Source: Polyangiaceae bacterium (GTDB lineage: Bacteria; Myxococcota_A; Polyangia; Polyangiales; Polyangiaceae). Taken from it: a DNA stretch of 64,000 bases. The position numbers and the translations under genes are program-made. The stretch lies in assembly GCA_020848455.1 (NCBI GenBank), contig JADLAB010000351.1:1-64000 (forward strand). Direction: 5' to 3'. Shown piece by piece: positions 6,845-16,458 of this stretch; the first letter of the stretch is position 1, and the number at the start of each line of letters is the position of its first letter. The notes under the pieces are model-generated. The model was not told the DNA's origin. It searched no databases and worked only from the letters and a program-made list of their open reading frames with translations.

Positions 6845-9151
6845 TCAGCGCGTCATGTCCACGAGCACCTGCAGCGCCTCGGCCACCCACGGGTCGCGCG
6901 CCAGCTCCTCGCCCCAGCGGTCGAGACGACTCGGCGCCGGCTTGTCGCCGGGCCGCGTCGGTCGCGGGGGCGTCGCGACGGCGCCGACCGGCGTCACCTC
7001 GAAGCGGGTCGGGCCCTCGGAGAGCTTGGGCAGCGCGGCCTTCAGGGCCTCGGTGTTGCGCTTGCGCTCGGCGAGCCACGCGTCCTTGGCGAGCGGCTCG
7101 AGCGTCACGTCGCGCTGCGCCTTCAGGAGCTTCGCGTAGGCGTCGATCTTGCCGAAGATGGGCTCCGCGGCCTGGCGCGCCGCGCTCGCCGTCGCGAGGC
7201 TGGCGCCGTCCCAGCGGGGCCGGACGGGCACGAAGGGCACGGGGTCGATGCGATTCCACGGGATGGCGTGCTCGAGGAAGCGCTCGCCGCTCTCGATGTA
7301 CGCCGCCGGGTCGGGGAGCAGGACGTCCGGCGTCACGCCGCGGACCTGCGTCGATTCGCCGTTCACGCGGTAGAACTGCTGGATGGTCACCTTGAAGACG
7401 CCGAGCGAAGGCCCGGCGGCGCCGGCGCGAAGCCGGTCGAGGTCGAAGACCGTCTGGACCGTGCCCTTGCCGTGGGTCGGGCTCGTGCCCACGAGGACCG
7501 CGCGGCGGTAGTCCTGCAGGGCGGCGGCGAGGATCTCGGACGCCGAGGCGCTGAACTTGTCGATCAGCACGACGACCTCGCCCGTGAAGCTCACCCCGGG
7601 CTCCTTGTCCGCGAGCGTCTTGTGCTCGCCGTCCGGCGAGCGCGTCTGCACGACGGGCCCCTCGTCGATGAGCAGGCCGGTGATGCCGCGCGCGTGCTCG
7701 AGCAGGCCGCCCCCGTTGCCGCGGAGGTCGATGATGACGCCCGGCACCTTCTGCCGCTCGAGCTCCTCGAGGAGCTTCCTCACGTCGTCGGTGGCATTGC
7801 GCTCGTCCGGATTGGCGCCCGGCCGGGCGCGGAGCTCGCCGTAGAAGCCGGGCAGCTGGATGTAGCCGAGCGCGGGATGCTGGGCGCCGCCGGCGGCCTT
7901 CTTCGCGCCGAGCAGGGCGCCCCGCGCGTAGGAGGCCTCGATCTTCACGATGTCGCGCGTGATCGCGATGGCGACGATGCGTCCGTCGGGCTTCTTGACC
8001 GTGAGCGTGACGAGGGTGCCCTTCGGGCCGCGGATCATGGCCACGACCTTCTTGATGGGCATGTCCGTGACGTCGACCCTGGGCTTGCCCTCCTGCGCCA
8101 CGGCGAGGATGAGGTCGCCCACCTCGAGCTCGCCCTGCTGCCAGCTCGCGCTGCCGGGGATGATCTCGCGGACGGCGATGTAGTGGTTCTCCTCGCCGAG
8201 CGCGGCGCCGATGCCCTGGAGCGAGCCCGTGATCTGGATGTCGAAGTCCTCCTCCTCGGCGGGCGGCATGTAGACCGAGTGCGGGTCGTAGACGCTCGCG
8301 ATCGAGTTGAGGAAGCGCTCGGACGGATCGAGCGGATCGGGCGTCGCGAGGCGCACGAAGCGCGTCGCGTAGCTCGTGGCGACGTCCGCGCGCGCCTTCG
8401 CCTCGCGCCCCTCGAAGGTCGGCGGAATGGGCTCGGGGGGCTTGCCGGACGGCTCGGCGCTCGCCTCGGGCTCGACCGGCGCCTGGGGCGCGCTCGAGCC
8501 CGCGGGGGGCGGCGGCTCGTTGCGCTTGGCGAGCGCCTCGGCGGTCTCCTGCATCTGGGCCACCCGCTCGAGCACCTGCAGCTTCAGGACCCTGCGCCAG
8601 CGGTCGCGAAGCTCGGCCTCGCTCGCGGCGAAGCTCACCTTCTTCGGGTCCGTCTCGAGCTGCTCCTCGACGGCGTAGTCGAAGGGCGCCGCGCAGAGCT
8701 CGGCGATGACCTTGCCCACGACCTCGCGCCGGCGCGCCAGAAGAGCCGCACCCTTGCGCCCGAGCAAGAGATCGCCGTCGCGGATCTCGTCGTCCATGAG
8801 GTCGGCGAAGCCCGCGAGTGCGGCCACGTGCTCCTTCAGGAGGAAGAGCTTGCCGCCGTCGAGCGCGGCCACGTAGTTCTCGAAGGCCGCGGTGGACACG
8901 GCGTCGTCCACCGCCTTCTGGCTCAGGTGGTCGTGCTGCAGCAGGTACTCGACGCCCTTCGCGAGCAGCTCCTCGCGCGGATCCGGCGGGATGTCCTCGA
9001 GCGCCTGGGCGGCGGGCGGCAGGTTGAGCACGGGGGGCGCGCCCGAGGGCAGACGCGCGCCGGCGGTGCCGTCGACGCGGGGAGTCCCCGGAGTCGAGCT
9101 GCAGCCGACGAGGAGCAGGAGGACGAGCGCGAGGCGGCGATGGCGAGGCAC
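6845..9151 (-). CDS. S41 C-terminal processing protease (Prc/CtpA-like), lipoprotein
   Basis: This 768-residue exported protease starts with a lipoprotein signal (LALVLLLLVGC, Cys17). An N-terminal helical Tsp-type domain (EYLLQHDHLS to RVAQMQETAEAL) is followed by a Pro/Glu-rich linker, a PDZ domain (GSLQGIGAALG, IPGSASWQQGELEVGDLILA) and the S41 catalytic domain. The catalytic Ser is in FSASASEIL and the Lys is in HGKGTVQ. A PDZ-gated Ser-Lys protease of this type trims or degrades envelope proteins from their C-termini. The GTG at 9151 is chosen because it directly precedes the signal peptide; upstream reading gives no signal. It ends near the convergent VapC gene. Confidence 0.9.
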   Translation of the reverse strand: MPRHRRLALVLLLLVGCSSTPGTPRVDGTAGARLPSGAPPVLNLPPAAQALEDIPPDPREELLAKGVEYLLQHDHLSQKAVDDAVSTAAFENYVAALDGGKLFLLKEHVAALAGFADLMDDEIRDGDLLLGRKGAALLARRREVVGKVIAELCAAPFDYAVEEQLETDPKKVSFAASEAELRDRWRRVLKLQVLERVAQMQETAEALAKRNEPPPPAGSSAPQAPVEPEASAEPSGKPPEPIPPTFEGREAKARADVATSYATRFVRLATPDPLDPSERFLNSIASVYDPHSVYMPPAEEEDFDIQITGSLQGIGAALGEENHYIAVREIIPGSASWQQGELEVGDLILAVAQEGKPRVDVTDMPIKKVVAMIRGPKGTLVTLTVKKPDGRIVAIAITRDIVKIEASYARGALLGAKKAAGGAQHPALGYIQLPGFYGELRARPGANPDERNATDDVRKLLEELERQKVPGVIIDLRGNGGGLLEHARGITGLLIDEGPVVQTRSPDGEHKTLADKEPGVSFTGEVVVLIDKFSASASEILAAALQDYRRAVLVGTSPTHGKGTVQTVFDLDRLRAGAAGPSLGVFKVTIQQFYRVNGESTQVRGVTPDVLLPDPAAYIESGERFLEHAIPWNRIDPVPFVPVRPRWDGASLATASAARQAAEPIFGKIDAYAKLLKAQRDVTLEPLAKDAWLAERKRNTEALKAALPKLSEGPTRFEVTPVGAVATPPRPTRPGDKPAPSRLDRWGEELARDPWVAEALQVLVDMTR

Positions 9152-9195
9152 GGTCCGGGGAGCATAGCCCGCCCCGGGCACAAAGGCTCCGGGGG

Positions 9196-11745
9196 TCAGC
9201 TGCGAGGCAAGATCCTTCCGATCCCGAGCGCCACCACGCACGCGGCGCTCGTCTCGTACTGGTCCTCCCGCGGGTGGAGCTCGCCGAACAGACGCGCCTG
9301 GAAGCTCTTGAAGAGCGGCAGCTCCGGTGCGAGGGCGTCGGGCAGGTAGATCGGCACGCCGTGCGGCAAGAGCACGGCGCGGACCCAGGTCGCGCCGAAG
9401 ACCGAGCGGCGCTTGTAGTGGCGGCCCTCGAGCAGGATGCGCGCGGCCTGCTCGTCGAGGTAGTCGGGCGGGAGCTTCGTCTTGGCCTGGGCGAAGGCCT
9501 CCTGGAGGTTGCGCACGAGCGCGGGTGCGACCGAGCCCCCGGCGCCGGGCTTGCTCGCCTCGAGCAGCGCCGCGGCGGCCTCGAGCGCGTCCTTGAGCTT
9601 GCGGTCGGCGGGCCCGAAGGGCAGCACCGCGAGCCATGCGGCGCGGAGCGTCTCGAGCTCGTCGAAGGGCAAGGCGAGCTCACCCTCGAGGCAGAGCACG
9701 GGCGGCGTGTAGCCGCCGAGGTCGTCGACGGCGGCGCTCGCCGCGGCGCCGAGCGCATCCGGGGCGACGGGCCGCGCGAGCGCGAGCAGCTCGAGGGCCT
9801 CGCGCCGGGCGCGGGCGGGCGAGGCGGCGTCGCCCGGGGTCTCCCCGGCCTCGAGGGCGCGCAGCTCCGTCTCCGCCACGAGCTCGAGGTAGCGCGGATC
9901 GGCCTGCAGGCGCGCCGGGAGATCCGCGTGGAACCAGAGGAGCTTCAGCGCGGGTCGAGGCGGCGGGCCGGGCTCGGGAACGCTCGGCGGGCGGGGGCGC
10001 GCCTCGCCGTTCGAACGGGCCGTGGGCTCGGCCTTCGGCTCCGGCGCGGGCCCTTGCGCGGCGTTCGAGGCCTCGAGGACGCCGGGGGCGCGCAGCGGGA
10101 CGCCGGCGACCCCGCTCGTGACCTCCGGTGCGATGCCGCCGCCCTCGCGCGCCGCGATGCGGCCGGCCCACGGGCTCGACAGGGGCGGAGGCGGCGGCTT
10201 CGGCGCGTTGTACCAGCCCATCGACGAGGGCGGCGGATCGGAGGGCGGGCGGCGCCCGCCGCCCCAGGTCTCGGGCGGGAGGATCGGCGGCGGTGGGGGC
10301 GGCACCGGCACTGGCGCGTGCGGTGCCACCCAGGAGCGCGGGGGCATCGGCGGCATCGGCGGCGGAGCCGGGGGCGGCGGGGCGGGCGGAGCTGCCTCGG
10401 ACGGGCGGGAGCCGACCTCGCTCGGGGTCGGCAGGGCGTGGAGCGACGAGAGCGAGCCGAGCGAGGGGCGCTGGAACGGCAGCACGGGACCCATGAACGA
10501 GTCGGGCTCGTCGGGCATGCCGGGGTACGTGTCCTCGCGCACGCTCTCGAGCGCGGCGCGGGCCTCGGGCGCGCGCTGGGCGCCGCGGCTCGGCGCCGCG
10601 TCGGGGCCGAGGGCGTCGAGCGCGGCCGTGACGTCGGCGACCCCGGGCATGGGCCGCGGGCTCGAGACGGAGGTCACCGGATCGTGCCCGAGCTCGCGCG
10701 CGGCGTCGGCGTCGAACACGGGGTGCAGATCGGCGGTCCGAGCGGCGCTGCGCCGCCGGCCGCTCTCGAGCGTGAGCGTGAGCACGAGCTCCTCGTCGCG
10801 CGAGCCGAGCGCCACGCCGGCGCGCCAGGTCAGGGTCGCGAGCGCGCGCTCGGTGTCGATCCACAAGAGCTCGGCGAAGAGCGGGACCTCGCTGACGCCG
10901 CCGTGTCGCTGGCACAGGAGGCGCGGCTCGACGTGCCCGAGGCGCGTCTCGAAGCGCGCGTGGCGCGGGTGCAGGTGCTCGAGCAGCAGCCGCTCGTCGC
11001 CGCGCAGCACTTCGCAGCCCTGGTCGTCGGGGGCGCAGTTGAAGTACGCGGCGTCGAAGTCGGGCGGGTACGGCCCCTCGAGCGGAGGGGGGGCTGCGTC
11101 ACCCAGGCGCGCGCGCCGCGGGGGGGCGTCCGGTGCGATCGGGCCGAAACCGACGGCCGGCACCTCGGTCGCCGGGGACGCGAGGGCGAAGCCCACGGGC
11201 ACCTGACTCGGCGCCGGAGCGGCGCCGGGCGGCAGTCCCGGGTAGCTCACGCCGAGCTGGCGCAGCGCCGCGAGCGCGGCCCCACACGGGATGCCGGCCG
11301 GGTTGGCGCGCGTGGGCCCGGTCGACGCGCGCTCCCAGCCGAGGGGCAGCCGTGCCGCCGGGGCGGGGGTCACGAGCCTGCCGTCGCGCGTCCAGTGGCG
11401 CGGAGCGCAGATCTCGAGCGCCTTGTCGACCCCTGCCATGGCGAGGCGCGCCACGAGTCGCTCGACCGGGCGGCCCGCCGGCGCGAAGGCGCTCCCGACC
11501 ACGACGATCTCGGGGCGCGCGCGCACCGGCACGAGCTCCCGGGGCAGGAACGAGGAGCCGCCGGTGGCGGCCGGGTCGCGGAACAGGTCGGCGTCGCGGA
11601 CCTCCTCCTGTTCGTCGTAGAGCGGCGAGACCTCGGTCTCGAGCTGGAAGGTGGCCTTGCACACCACGCTCGCGCGATACCCGCCGGAGGCGTGCTGCCA
11701 GCGCAGCTCCGCCATCCGCAGCGGACAGAGCGACTCGAGCACCAC
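9196..11745 (-). CDS. DUF2169 domain protein with proline-rich middle
   Basis: The 849-residue protein begins ESLCPLRMAELRWQ and ASVVCKATFQLE, the signature start of DUF2169 proteins, with the domain covering roughly residues 1-320 (AYFNCAPDDQ, LFAELLWIDTERALATLTWR). DUF2169 genes commonly accompany VgrG/PAAR genes in T6SS clusters and are thought to help assemble or load spikes. Residues about 400-560 are a low-complexity Pro/Gly stretch. The C-terminal 280 residues (LKLLWFHADLPARLQADPRY onwards) look like a separate conserved domain with no recognised function. Two adjacent GTGs (11745, 11742) precede the motif and the ATG at 11715 would cut into it, so the first GTG is chosen. It is 3 kb from the vgrG cassette. 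Confidence 0.72.
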   Translation of the reverse strand: MVLESLCPLRMAELRWQHASGGYRASVVCKATFQLETEVSPLYDEQEEVRDADLFRDPAATGGSSFLPRELVPVRARPEIVVVGSAFAPAGRPVERLVARLAMAGVDKALEICAPRHWTRDGRLVTPAPAARLPLGWERASTGPTRANPAGIPCGAALAALRQLGVSYPGLPPGAAPAPSQVPVGFALASPATEVPAVGFGPIAPDAPPRRARLGDAAPPPLEGPYPPDFDAAYFNCAPDDQGCEVLRGDERLLLEHLHPRHARFETRLGHVEPRLLCQRHGGVSEVPLFAELLWIDTERALATLTWRAGVALGSRDEELVLTLTLESGRRRSAARTADLHPVFDADAARELGHDPVTSVSSPRPMPGVADVTAALDALGPDAAPSRGAQRAPEARAALESVREDTYPGMPDEPDSFMGPVLPFQRPSLGSLSSLHALPTPSEVGSRPSEAAPPAPPPPAPPPMPPMPPRSWVAPHAPVPVPPPPPPILPPETWGGGRRPPSDPPPSSMGWYNAPKPPPPPLSSPWAGRIAAREGGGIAPEVTSGVAGVPLRAPGVLEASNAAQGPAPEPKAEPTARSNGEARPRPPSVPEPGPPPRPALKLLWFHADLPARLQADPRYLELVAETELRALEAGETPGDAASPARARREALELLALARPVAPDALGAAASAAVDDLGGYTPPVLCLEGELALPFDELETLRAAWLAVLPFGPADRKLKDALEAAAALLEASKPGAGGSVAPALVRNLQEAFAQAKTKLPPDYLDEQAARILLEGRHYKRRSVFGATWVRAVLLPHGVPIYLPDALAPELPLFKSFQARLFGELHPREDQYETSAACVVALGIGRILPRS

Positions 11746-11798
11746 GGCGGCGAGCCTAGCACGCGACCGGCTCCGGCCGCGGGGCTTGCCGCGCGCCG

Positions 11799-12509
11799 CT
11801 ACTTCGGCCCGTCGACCTCGAGGCGGTAGCCGATGCCGCGCACGGCCGCGATGCGGAAGGGCGAGCGCTCGTCCCACCCGAGCTTCTTGCGCAGACTGGA
11901 GACGAAGTTGTCGACCGTGCGCGGCTCGACCACGACCTCCCACGCCTCGGCGAGCAGCTCCTCGCGCCGCAGGGCGCGGCCCCGGTGGCGCACGAGGCAG
12001 GCCAGTAGATCGAACTCGGTGCGCGTGAGCTCGACGCGCGCCCCGCCGGGCCCACGGCACAGGCGTGCGACCGGGTCGAGCACGAAGCCTGCGAAGCCGA
12101 GCGGCGCCTCGGGCGCGGCGGGCTCCGGGGCGGCGCGCCGGCGCAGCAGGGCGCGCACCCGGGCGAGCAGCTCCCGCAGCCGGTAGGGCTTCGCGAGGTA
12201 GTCGTCGGCGCCGGCGTCGAAGCCCTGGACGACGTCTTGCTCGAGGGTGCGCGCCGTGAGCATGAGGACGGGCAGCGTGAGCCCCCGGGCGCGCAGGCGC
12301 CGGCAGAGCTCGTAGCCGTCGCCGTCCGGGAGCATGATGTCGAGGATGGCGAGATCGAAGCGCCGCTCGGTGAGCAGCGCCTCGGCGGCGGCGAGGCTCG
12401 CGGCCGCGCGCACCTCGTAGCCCTCGTCGACGAGGTTGTCCTCGAGGCCGACGCGCAGGTTCTCGTCGTCCTCGACGACCAGGATGGCCGCTTGGTCGGG
12501 CTCGCTCAT
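11799..12509 (-). CDS. OmpR/PhoB-family response regulator
   Basis: The 236-residue regulator has an N-terminal receiver domain with DD at residues 14-15 (VVEDDENL), phosphoacceptor Asp57 (LAILDIMLPDG) and Lys107 (YLAKPYR). A C-terminal winged-helix DNA-binding domain follows (VELTRTEFDLLACLVRHRGR, RTVDNFVSSLRKKLG, IAAVRGIGYRLE). It overlaps the histidine kinase gene by four bases (ATGA), so the two form one translationally coupled two-component system. It is the last gene of the VWA-kinase-regulator operon. A likely binding target is the palindrome upstream of the operon, but that is inferred. Confidence 0.93.
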   Translation of the reverse strand: MSEPDQAAILVVEDDENLRVGLEDNLVDEGYEVRAAASLAAAEALLTERRFDLAILDIMLPDGDGYELCRRLRARGLTLPVLMLTARTLEQDVVQGFDAGADDYLAKPYRLRELLARVRALLRRRAAPEPAAPEAPLGFAGFVLDPVARLCRGPGGARVELTRTEFDLLACLVRHRGRALRREELLAEAWEVVVEPRTVDNFVSSLRKKLGWDERSPFRIAAVRGIGYRLEVDGPK

Positions 12510-14446
12510 GGCTTCGGCGCGCCCGCGGCTCGCCGGCGTCGGCGCGGGTGCGCGGGCAGGGGAGAGTCTAGCGGAAAGACGAGCTCGAAGGTGGTGCCTT
12601 CGGGGCCGGTGCGGGCGACGGTGATGCGGCCGCCGTGCGCCTCCATCACCTTCCTGCAGATGGCGAGGCCGAGGCCGCTGCCGCGCCCCCCGGTCGGCCG
12701 CCGCTTGCCGCGGTAGAAGTCCTCGAAGACGCGCTCCTCGTCGCCGGGCTCGAGCCCGACGCCGTTGTCGCGGAACGACAGGAGCCAGCCGTGGGCCGGG
12801 GCGGGCAGGGGCCGCGCCCGCAGGGCGAGCTCGATGGGCTCGCGCTCGCAGTACTGGCAGGCGTTCTTGGCCAGGTTCGCGAGCACGAGCTCCACGAGGT
12901 CCGCGTCGGCCCGGAGCACCACGTCGTCGCAGCCCTCGGTCGTGAGCTCGAGGCGGCGCGGCGCGGCCCGCTCGACGCCCGGGCGCACGCGCTCGACGAG
13001 CTCCGCGAGGCGCACCTCGGCGAGGCGCGGCGCGAAGCCGCGCTCGAGGCGCTGCCACGACAGGATGTTCTCCACGAGGCGCGACAGCCCCTCGACGTCG
13101 CGCACGATGCGGCTCGGGTAGTCGCGCGCCGCGGGCACGCCATCGAGGCGTCGCTCGAGCGTCTCGGCCATGAGCTGGATTGAGGCGAGCGGCGTGCGGA
13201 GCTCGTGCGACACGGAGGCCACGAACTCGCTCTTCAGCGCCAGGAAGCGCTGGCGCCGGCGCTGCAGGAGCAGCGTGAGGCCGACCACGCCGAAGGCGAG
13301 GACGCCGACCGTGACGACGAGGGCGGTCTTGAGGTCGAAGCGCTCCTCGGCCGCGACGAGCGCGTGCCCGAAGCTCGGGGCGTCCACGCCGACGGCGAGC
13401 TCGCGGAGCGCGGTGGGCCCCTCCGGGGGCTCCGCGTCGACGGCCCGCGGCCCGTGCCGGAAGCCCACCGTGGCGTCGCTGCCCACGAGGCCGAGCGTGC
13501 GCATGTGGCTCGCGATCTCGCTGAGCAGCGCCGTCACGTCGACGCGCACACCGCGCACGCCACCCTCGGCGGTCGGCGTCGCGATCCAGCGGGCGCGCTC
13601 GAGCAGGGTCGTCTCGGCGAGCGTCGCGGGCAGCGGCAGGAGCGGCGCCGGTCCCTCGGCGGCGCGCGCCGCGAAGTCGTCGCAGGGGACGCCGTTGCGG
13701 CGCGCGACTTCGACGAGCTTCTCGGCGAGGAAGGCGAAGTCGGCGGCGCTCAGCCGATCGCGGCGGCGCAGCAGCGCGCGCTCGAGCCCCTCGAGGGCCA
13801 GGGTGGAGCCGGCCGTGAGCCCGTCGCGCAGGAGCAGCGCCACGAGCGAGGGCGCCGGCTCGGCATGGCGCTCGAGCTCGGCGAGCAGGGCGAGCACGAA
13901 GGGCGCGTCCTGCCGGATCGGCAGGACGAAGCGCGCGCGGTGGGCGAGCACCTCGCGCACGGCGCGCTCGACCGCGCCGCGGTCGCGGGCGAGCAGCGCG
14001 CCCACCGTGCGGTCGTAGAGCTCGAGCCGCTCGCTCCAGGGCGAGTCGGGCTCCGCCGGCACGAGCCGGCGCCCGAGCAAGGACTCGTGGAGCGCGCGCG
14101 CCGGCGTCGCGTCGTCGGGGGGCACGCGCCAGGTGCGCGGCAGGAGCTGCCCGTCGAGGTCGCGCACGTAGAGGTCGCCCGCCGGTACGAGCGGGTCGGA
14201 CAGGGCCCGCTCGCTCTCGCGACCCGCGTCGCGGAGGCGCTCCTCGAGCGCCTCCGACAAGCTCTTGCGCGCGTACTCGGCGAGCGCCTCGCGCCGCGCC
14301 TCGATCTCCGCCGTGGCCGCGGCGCGCTCCGCGACGAAGATCGCCTCGAGGCGCCACGACCCCCACACGAGCGCCGCGGACACGAGCGAAAGGACGCCCA
14401 CGCGCGCCCACGTACCGCGGCGGAGCCAGGCGAGGCGTCGCTTCAC
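12506..14446 (-). CDS. Membrane histidine kinase with large periplasmic sensor region
   Basis: The 646-residue sensor kinase has a first membrane segment near residues 17-35 (VGVLSLVSAALVW), a long periplasmic region rich in Arg/Glu/Ala (to about residue 370), and a second membrane segment (ALVVTVGVLAFGVVGLTLLL). The HisKA motif SHELRTPLASIQLMAETL follows with phospho-acceptor His414. The ATPase domain shows the N box (NLAKNACQYC), G1 (DNGVGLEPGDEERVFEDF) and G2 (GSGLGLAICRKVMEAHGG). The GTG start at 14446 is 11 bases after the VWA gene and the stop overlaps the regulator start. The sensed signal is unknown; the operon suggests an envelope stimulus linked to the VWA lipoprotein. Confidence 0.9.
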   Translation of the reverse strand: MKRRLAWLRRGTWARVGVLSLVSAALVWGSWRLEAIFVAERAAATAEIEARREALAEYARKSLSEALEERLRDAGRESERALSDPLVPAGDLYVRDLDGQLLPRTWRVPPDDATPARALHESLLGRRLVPAEPDSPWSERLELYDRTVGALLARDRGAVERAVREVLAHRARFVLPIRQDAPFVLALLAELERHAEPAPSLVALLLRDGLTAGSTLALEGLERALLRRRDRLSAADFAFLAEKLVEVARRNGVPCDDFAARAAEGPAPLLPLPATLAETTLLERARWIATPTAEGGVRGVRVDVTALLSEIASHMRTLGLVGSDATVGFRHGPRAVDAEPPEGPTALRELAVGVDAPSFGHALVAAEERFDLKTALVVTVGVLAFGVVGLTLLLQRRRQRFLALKSEFVASVSHELRTPLASIQLMAETLERRLDGVPAARDYPSRIVRDVEGLSRLVENILSWQRLERGFAPRLAEVRLAELVERVRPGVERAAPRRLELTTEGCDDVVLRADADLVELVLANLAKNACQYCEREPIELALRARPLPAPAHGWLLSFRDNGVGLEPGDEERVFEDFYRGKRRPTGGRGSGLGLAICRKVMEAHGGRITVARTGPEGTTFELVFPLDSPLPAHPRRRRRAAGAPKP

Positions 14447-14457
14447 GCCGCGGGACG

Positions 14458-16233
14458 CTACTTCAGAACCGGAATGCGATCGAAATCCATCTTGGCGATG
14501 GGCAGCTCGGGCTCGAACCTGTCGCCGCGCTGATCGAGCTCGCGCGCGCGCTTGATGAGCGTGCCGAGCTCGGCGACCTCCGGGCGGGCGCGCAGGCTCG
14601 GGTCGATGCGCTCGAACTCGGCCGCGAGCGTGTCGTAGCCGAGGTTCCGGGCCCAGTACGAGCCGCGGAGCTTCTCGGCGAAGCCCGCCGCGACGAGCGA
14701 CAGGCGCGCCGGGGCCGTGATGTCGGCGAGCGAGCCGCGCACGATGTCGTGCGACAGCTCGCGCAGGATGAGCTGGCTCTCGCTGCCCTCGGGCGGCTTG
14801 AAGCGGATGCGGAGCTTGCCGAGCGAGCCCGCCTCGCTCGCGAGCTTCACCTCGTAGAGGGCCGTGACGGCGTGACCGGCGCCGATCTCGCCGGCGTCCA
14901 CGCGGTCGTTGTCGAAGTCGCGCTTCTCGAGGCCGCGGTTCTCGTAGCCGAGGAGGCGGTAGCGCTGGACCGAGCGCGGGTCGAACTCGACCTGGATCTT
15001 CACGTCCTTGGCGATGACCTGGAGCGTGCCGGTCAGGTTCTCGACGAACACGCGCCGCGCCTCGTCGAGCTTGTCGACGTAGTGGTAGTTGCCGTTGCCC
15101 TTGTCGGCGAGCTGCTCGAGCAGCACGTCGTTGTAGTTGCCCATGCCGAAGCCGACGGTCGCGATGGTGATGCCGCGGTCGGCCTGCTCCTTGACCGCCG
15201 CGAGGATCTGGGCCGCGCTCGTGGCGCCGGTGTTGGCGACGCCGTCGGTGCAGAGGATGAGGCGGTTCACGCCGCCCGGGCGCAGGTGCGACGCCGCCAT
15301 CTGGTAGCCCACGCGCAGCCCCGCCTCCGCGTTGGTCGAGCCCTCCGTCTGGAGGCCCTCGATGGCGCCGAGGATGGCGTCCTTGCGGTCGGCGGAGGTC
15401 GGCTCGAGCACGACGCGCGCCGTCGTGCCGTAGGCCACGATGCCGACGCTGTCGCCCTCGCCGAGCTCGCCGACGAGCAGGCGCAGGCTCTTCTTCACGA
15501 GGCCGAGCCGGTTCTCCATCGCCATCGAGCCCGACACGTCGATCACGAACACGAGGTTCGCGGGCTTGCGCGCGGCGGCGCTCACGTCCATCCCGCGCAG
15601 GCCGATGTGAAGGACGTGGTAGCCCTTCCTGTTCGGCGACGGGAACGCCTCGGCCTGCACGCTGAAGGCGGCGTCCGCCGGCGGCTCGTAGCCGTAGTCG
15701 AAGGCGTTGACGATCTCCTCGACGCGCACCGCCTCGTCGGGGGGCATCGCGCCGCGCTCGAGGTACGAGCGGACGAGGCTGTAGCTCGCCGTGTCGACGT
15801 CGATGCCGAAGGTCGAGAAGGCCTCCTCGGCGGTGTCGATCGTGGGGTTCACTCCGTAGTGCTTGAAGAACATGTCGTCGAAGCGGGCCCCGTTCGGAGC
15901 CTTGAGGGGCGGCGCGCCCTGGTCGCCGTCGGACACACCGGCGCGTGGGGGTGCCTGCGGGGCGCCCGCCGCCGAGGCGTAGCCGGTCGCGGCCGGGGAG
16001 GGCGAGGCGCTCGCGAGCGGCGCGTCGTGGGCGCCGAACGCGCCCTCCTCGCCCTTGGCGCGCTCGCCCGTGCGCGCCTCCTGCTCGCTGGCGGCCGCCG
16101 CCGTGGCCGTCGCCCCCGCGCGGGCGCTGCTCTCTGCCGCGCCCTCTCCTGCGGCGGTACACCCCACGGCATTCGTTCCGACCACGGTGGCGAGCAGCAC
16201 GGGAGCCCAACGACGAACGAGTGTGCGATGCAT
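14458..16233 (-). CDS. VWA-domain lipoprotein with YfbK-like N- and C-terminal domains
   Basis: The 591-residue protein has a lipobox (AVGC, Cys25), an Ala-rich linker, a conserved N-terminal region (FGIDVDTASYSLVRSYLERG), then a von Willebrand A domain. The intact MIDAS motif is DVSGSM (D232, S234, S236), with the further loop CTDGVANTG. The C-terminal part (LSLVAAGFAEKLRGSYWARN) matches the DUF3520 region of YfbK-type proteins. A metal-dependent protein-binding role on the periplasmic side is expected. The ATG is preceded by AAGGAG nine bases upstream. It is the first gene of an operon with the histidine kinase and response regulator. Confidence 0.88.
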   Translation of the reverse strand: MHRTLVRRWAPVLLATVVGTNAVGCTAAGEGAAESSARAGATATAAAASEQEARTGERAKGEEGAFGAHDAPLASASPSPAATGYASAAGAPQAPPRAGVSDGDQGAPPLKAPNGARFDDMFFKHYGVNPTIDTAEEAFSTFGIDVDTASYSLVRSYLERGAMPPDEAVRVEEIVNAFDYGYEPPADAAFSVQAEAFPSPNRKGYHVLHIGLRGMDVSAAARKPANLVFVIDVSGSMAMENRLGLVKKSLRLLVGELGEGDSVGIVAYGTTARVVLEPTSADRKDAILGAIEGLQTEGSTNAEAGLRVGYQMAASHLRPGGVNRLILCTDGVANTGATSAAQILAAVKEQADRGITIATVGFGMGNYNDVLLEQLADKGNGNYHYVDKLDEARRVFVENLTGTLQVIAKDVKIQVEFDPRSVQRYRLLGYENRGLEKRDFDNDRVDAGEIGAGHAVTALYEVKLASEAGSLGKLRIRFKPPEGSESQLILRELSHDIVRGSLADITAPARLSLVAAGFAEKLRGSYWARNLGYDTLAAEFERIDPSLRARPEVAELGTLIKRARELDQRGDRFEPELPIAKMDFDRIPVLK

Positions 16234-16280
16234 GGCGGCGATCTCCTTTGCCCATCAGACGCCCGCCGAGCGCAAAGGTG

Positions 16281-16298
16281 CGTGATCGTTCGGTCACG
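16281..16298. promoter_or_regulatory. Imperfect palindrome upstream of the VWA operon
   Basis: CGTGATCGTTCGGTCACG is an 18-base near-palindrome (one mismatched pair) about 50 bases upstream of the VWA gene start, in the 225-base spacer shared with the divergent glutamate-cysteine ligase gene. It could be an operator for the operon's own OmpR-family regulator or for another repressor. No firm promoter boxes are visible. Confidence 0.35.
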
Positions 16299-16458
16299 TT
16301 GGGGTGCCGAGGCGCCGCCGATTGTGGAGGATCGGTCATGGCGCGCCGCCGCCGAGCACGAAAAGGCTTGCCGACCCAGGTCGAAGGAAGGACCTTGTGG
16401 CGACGCGGGACGCGGAAGCGGGCCATCTGGGGGCCCGGGGAGTCGACAGAGCGGCATC

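Noticed and set aside
9274-11829. Long plus-strand open frame opposite the DUF2169 gene
   Set aside because: Arg/Gly/Ala-rich composition without any domain; the minus strand encodes the recognisable protein.
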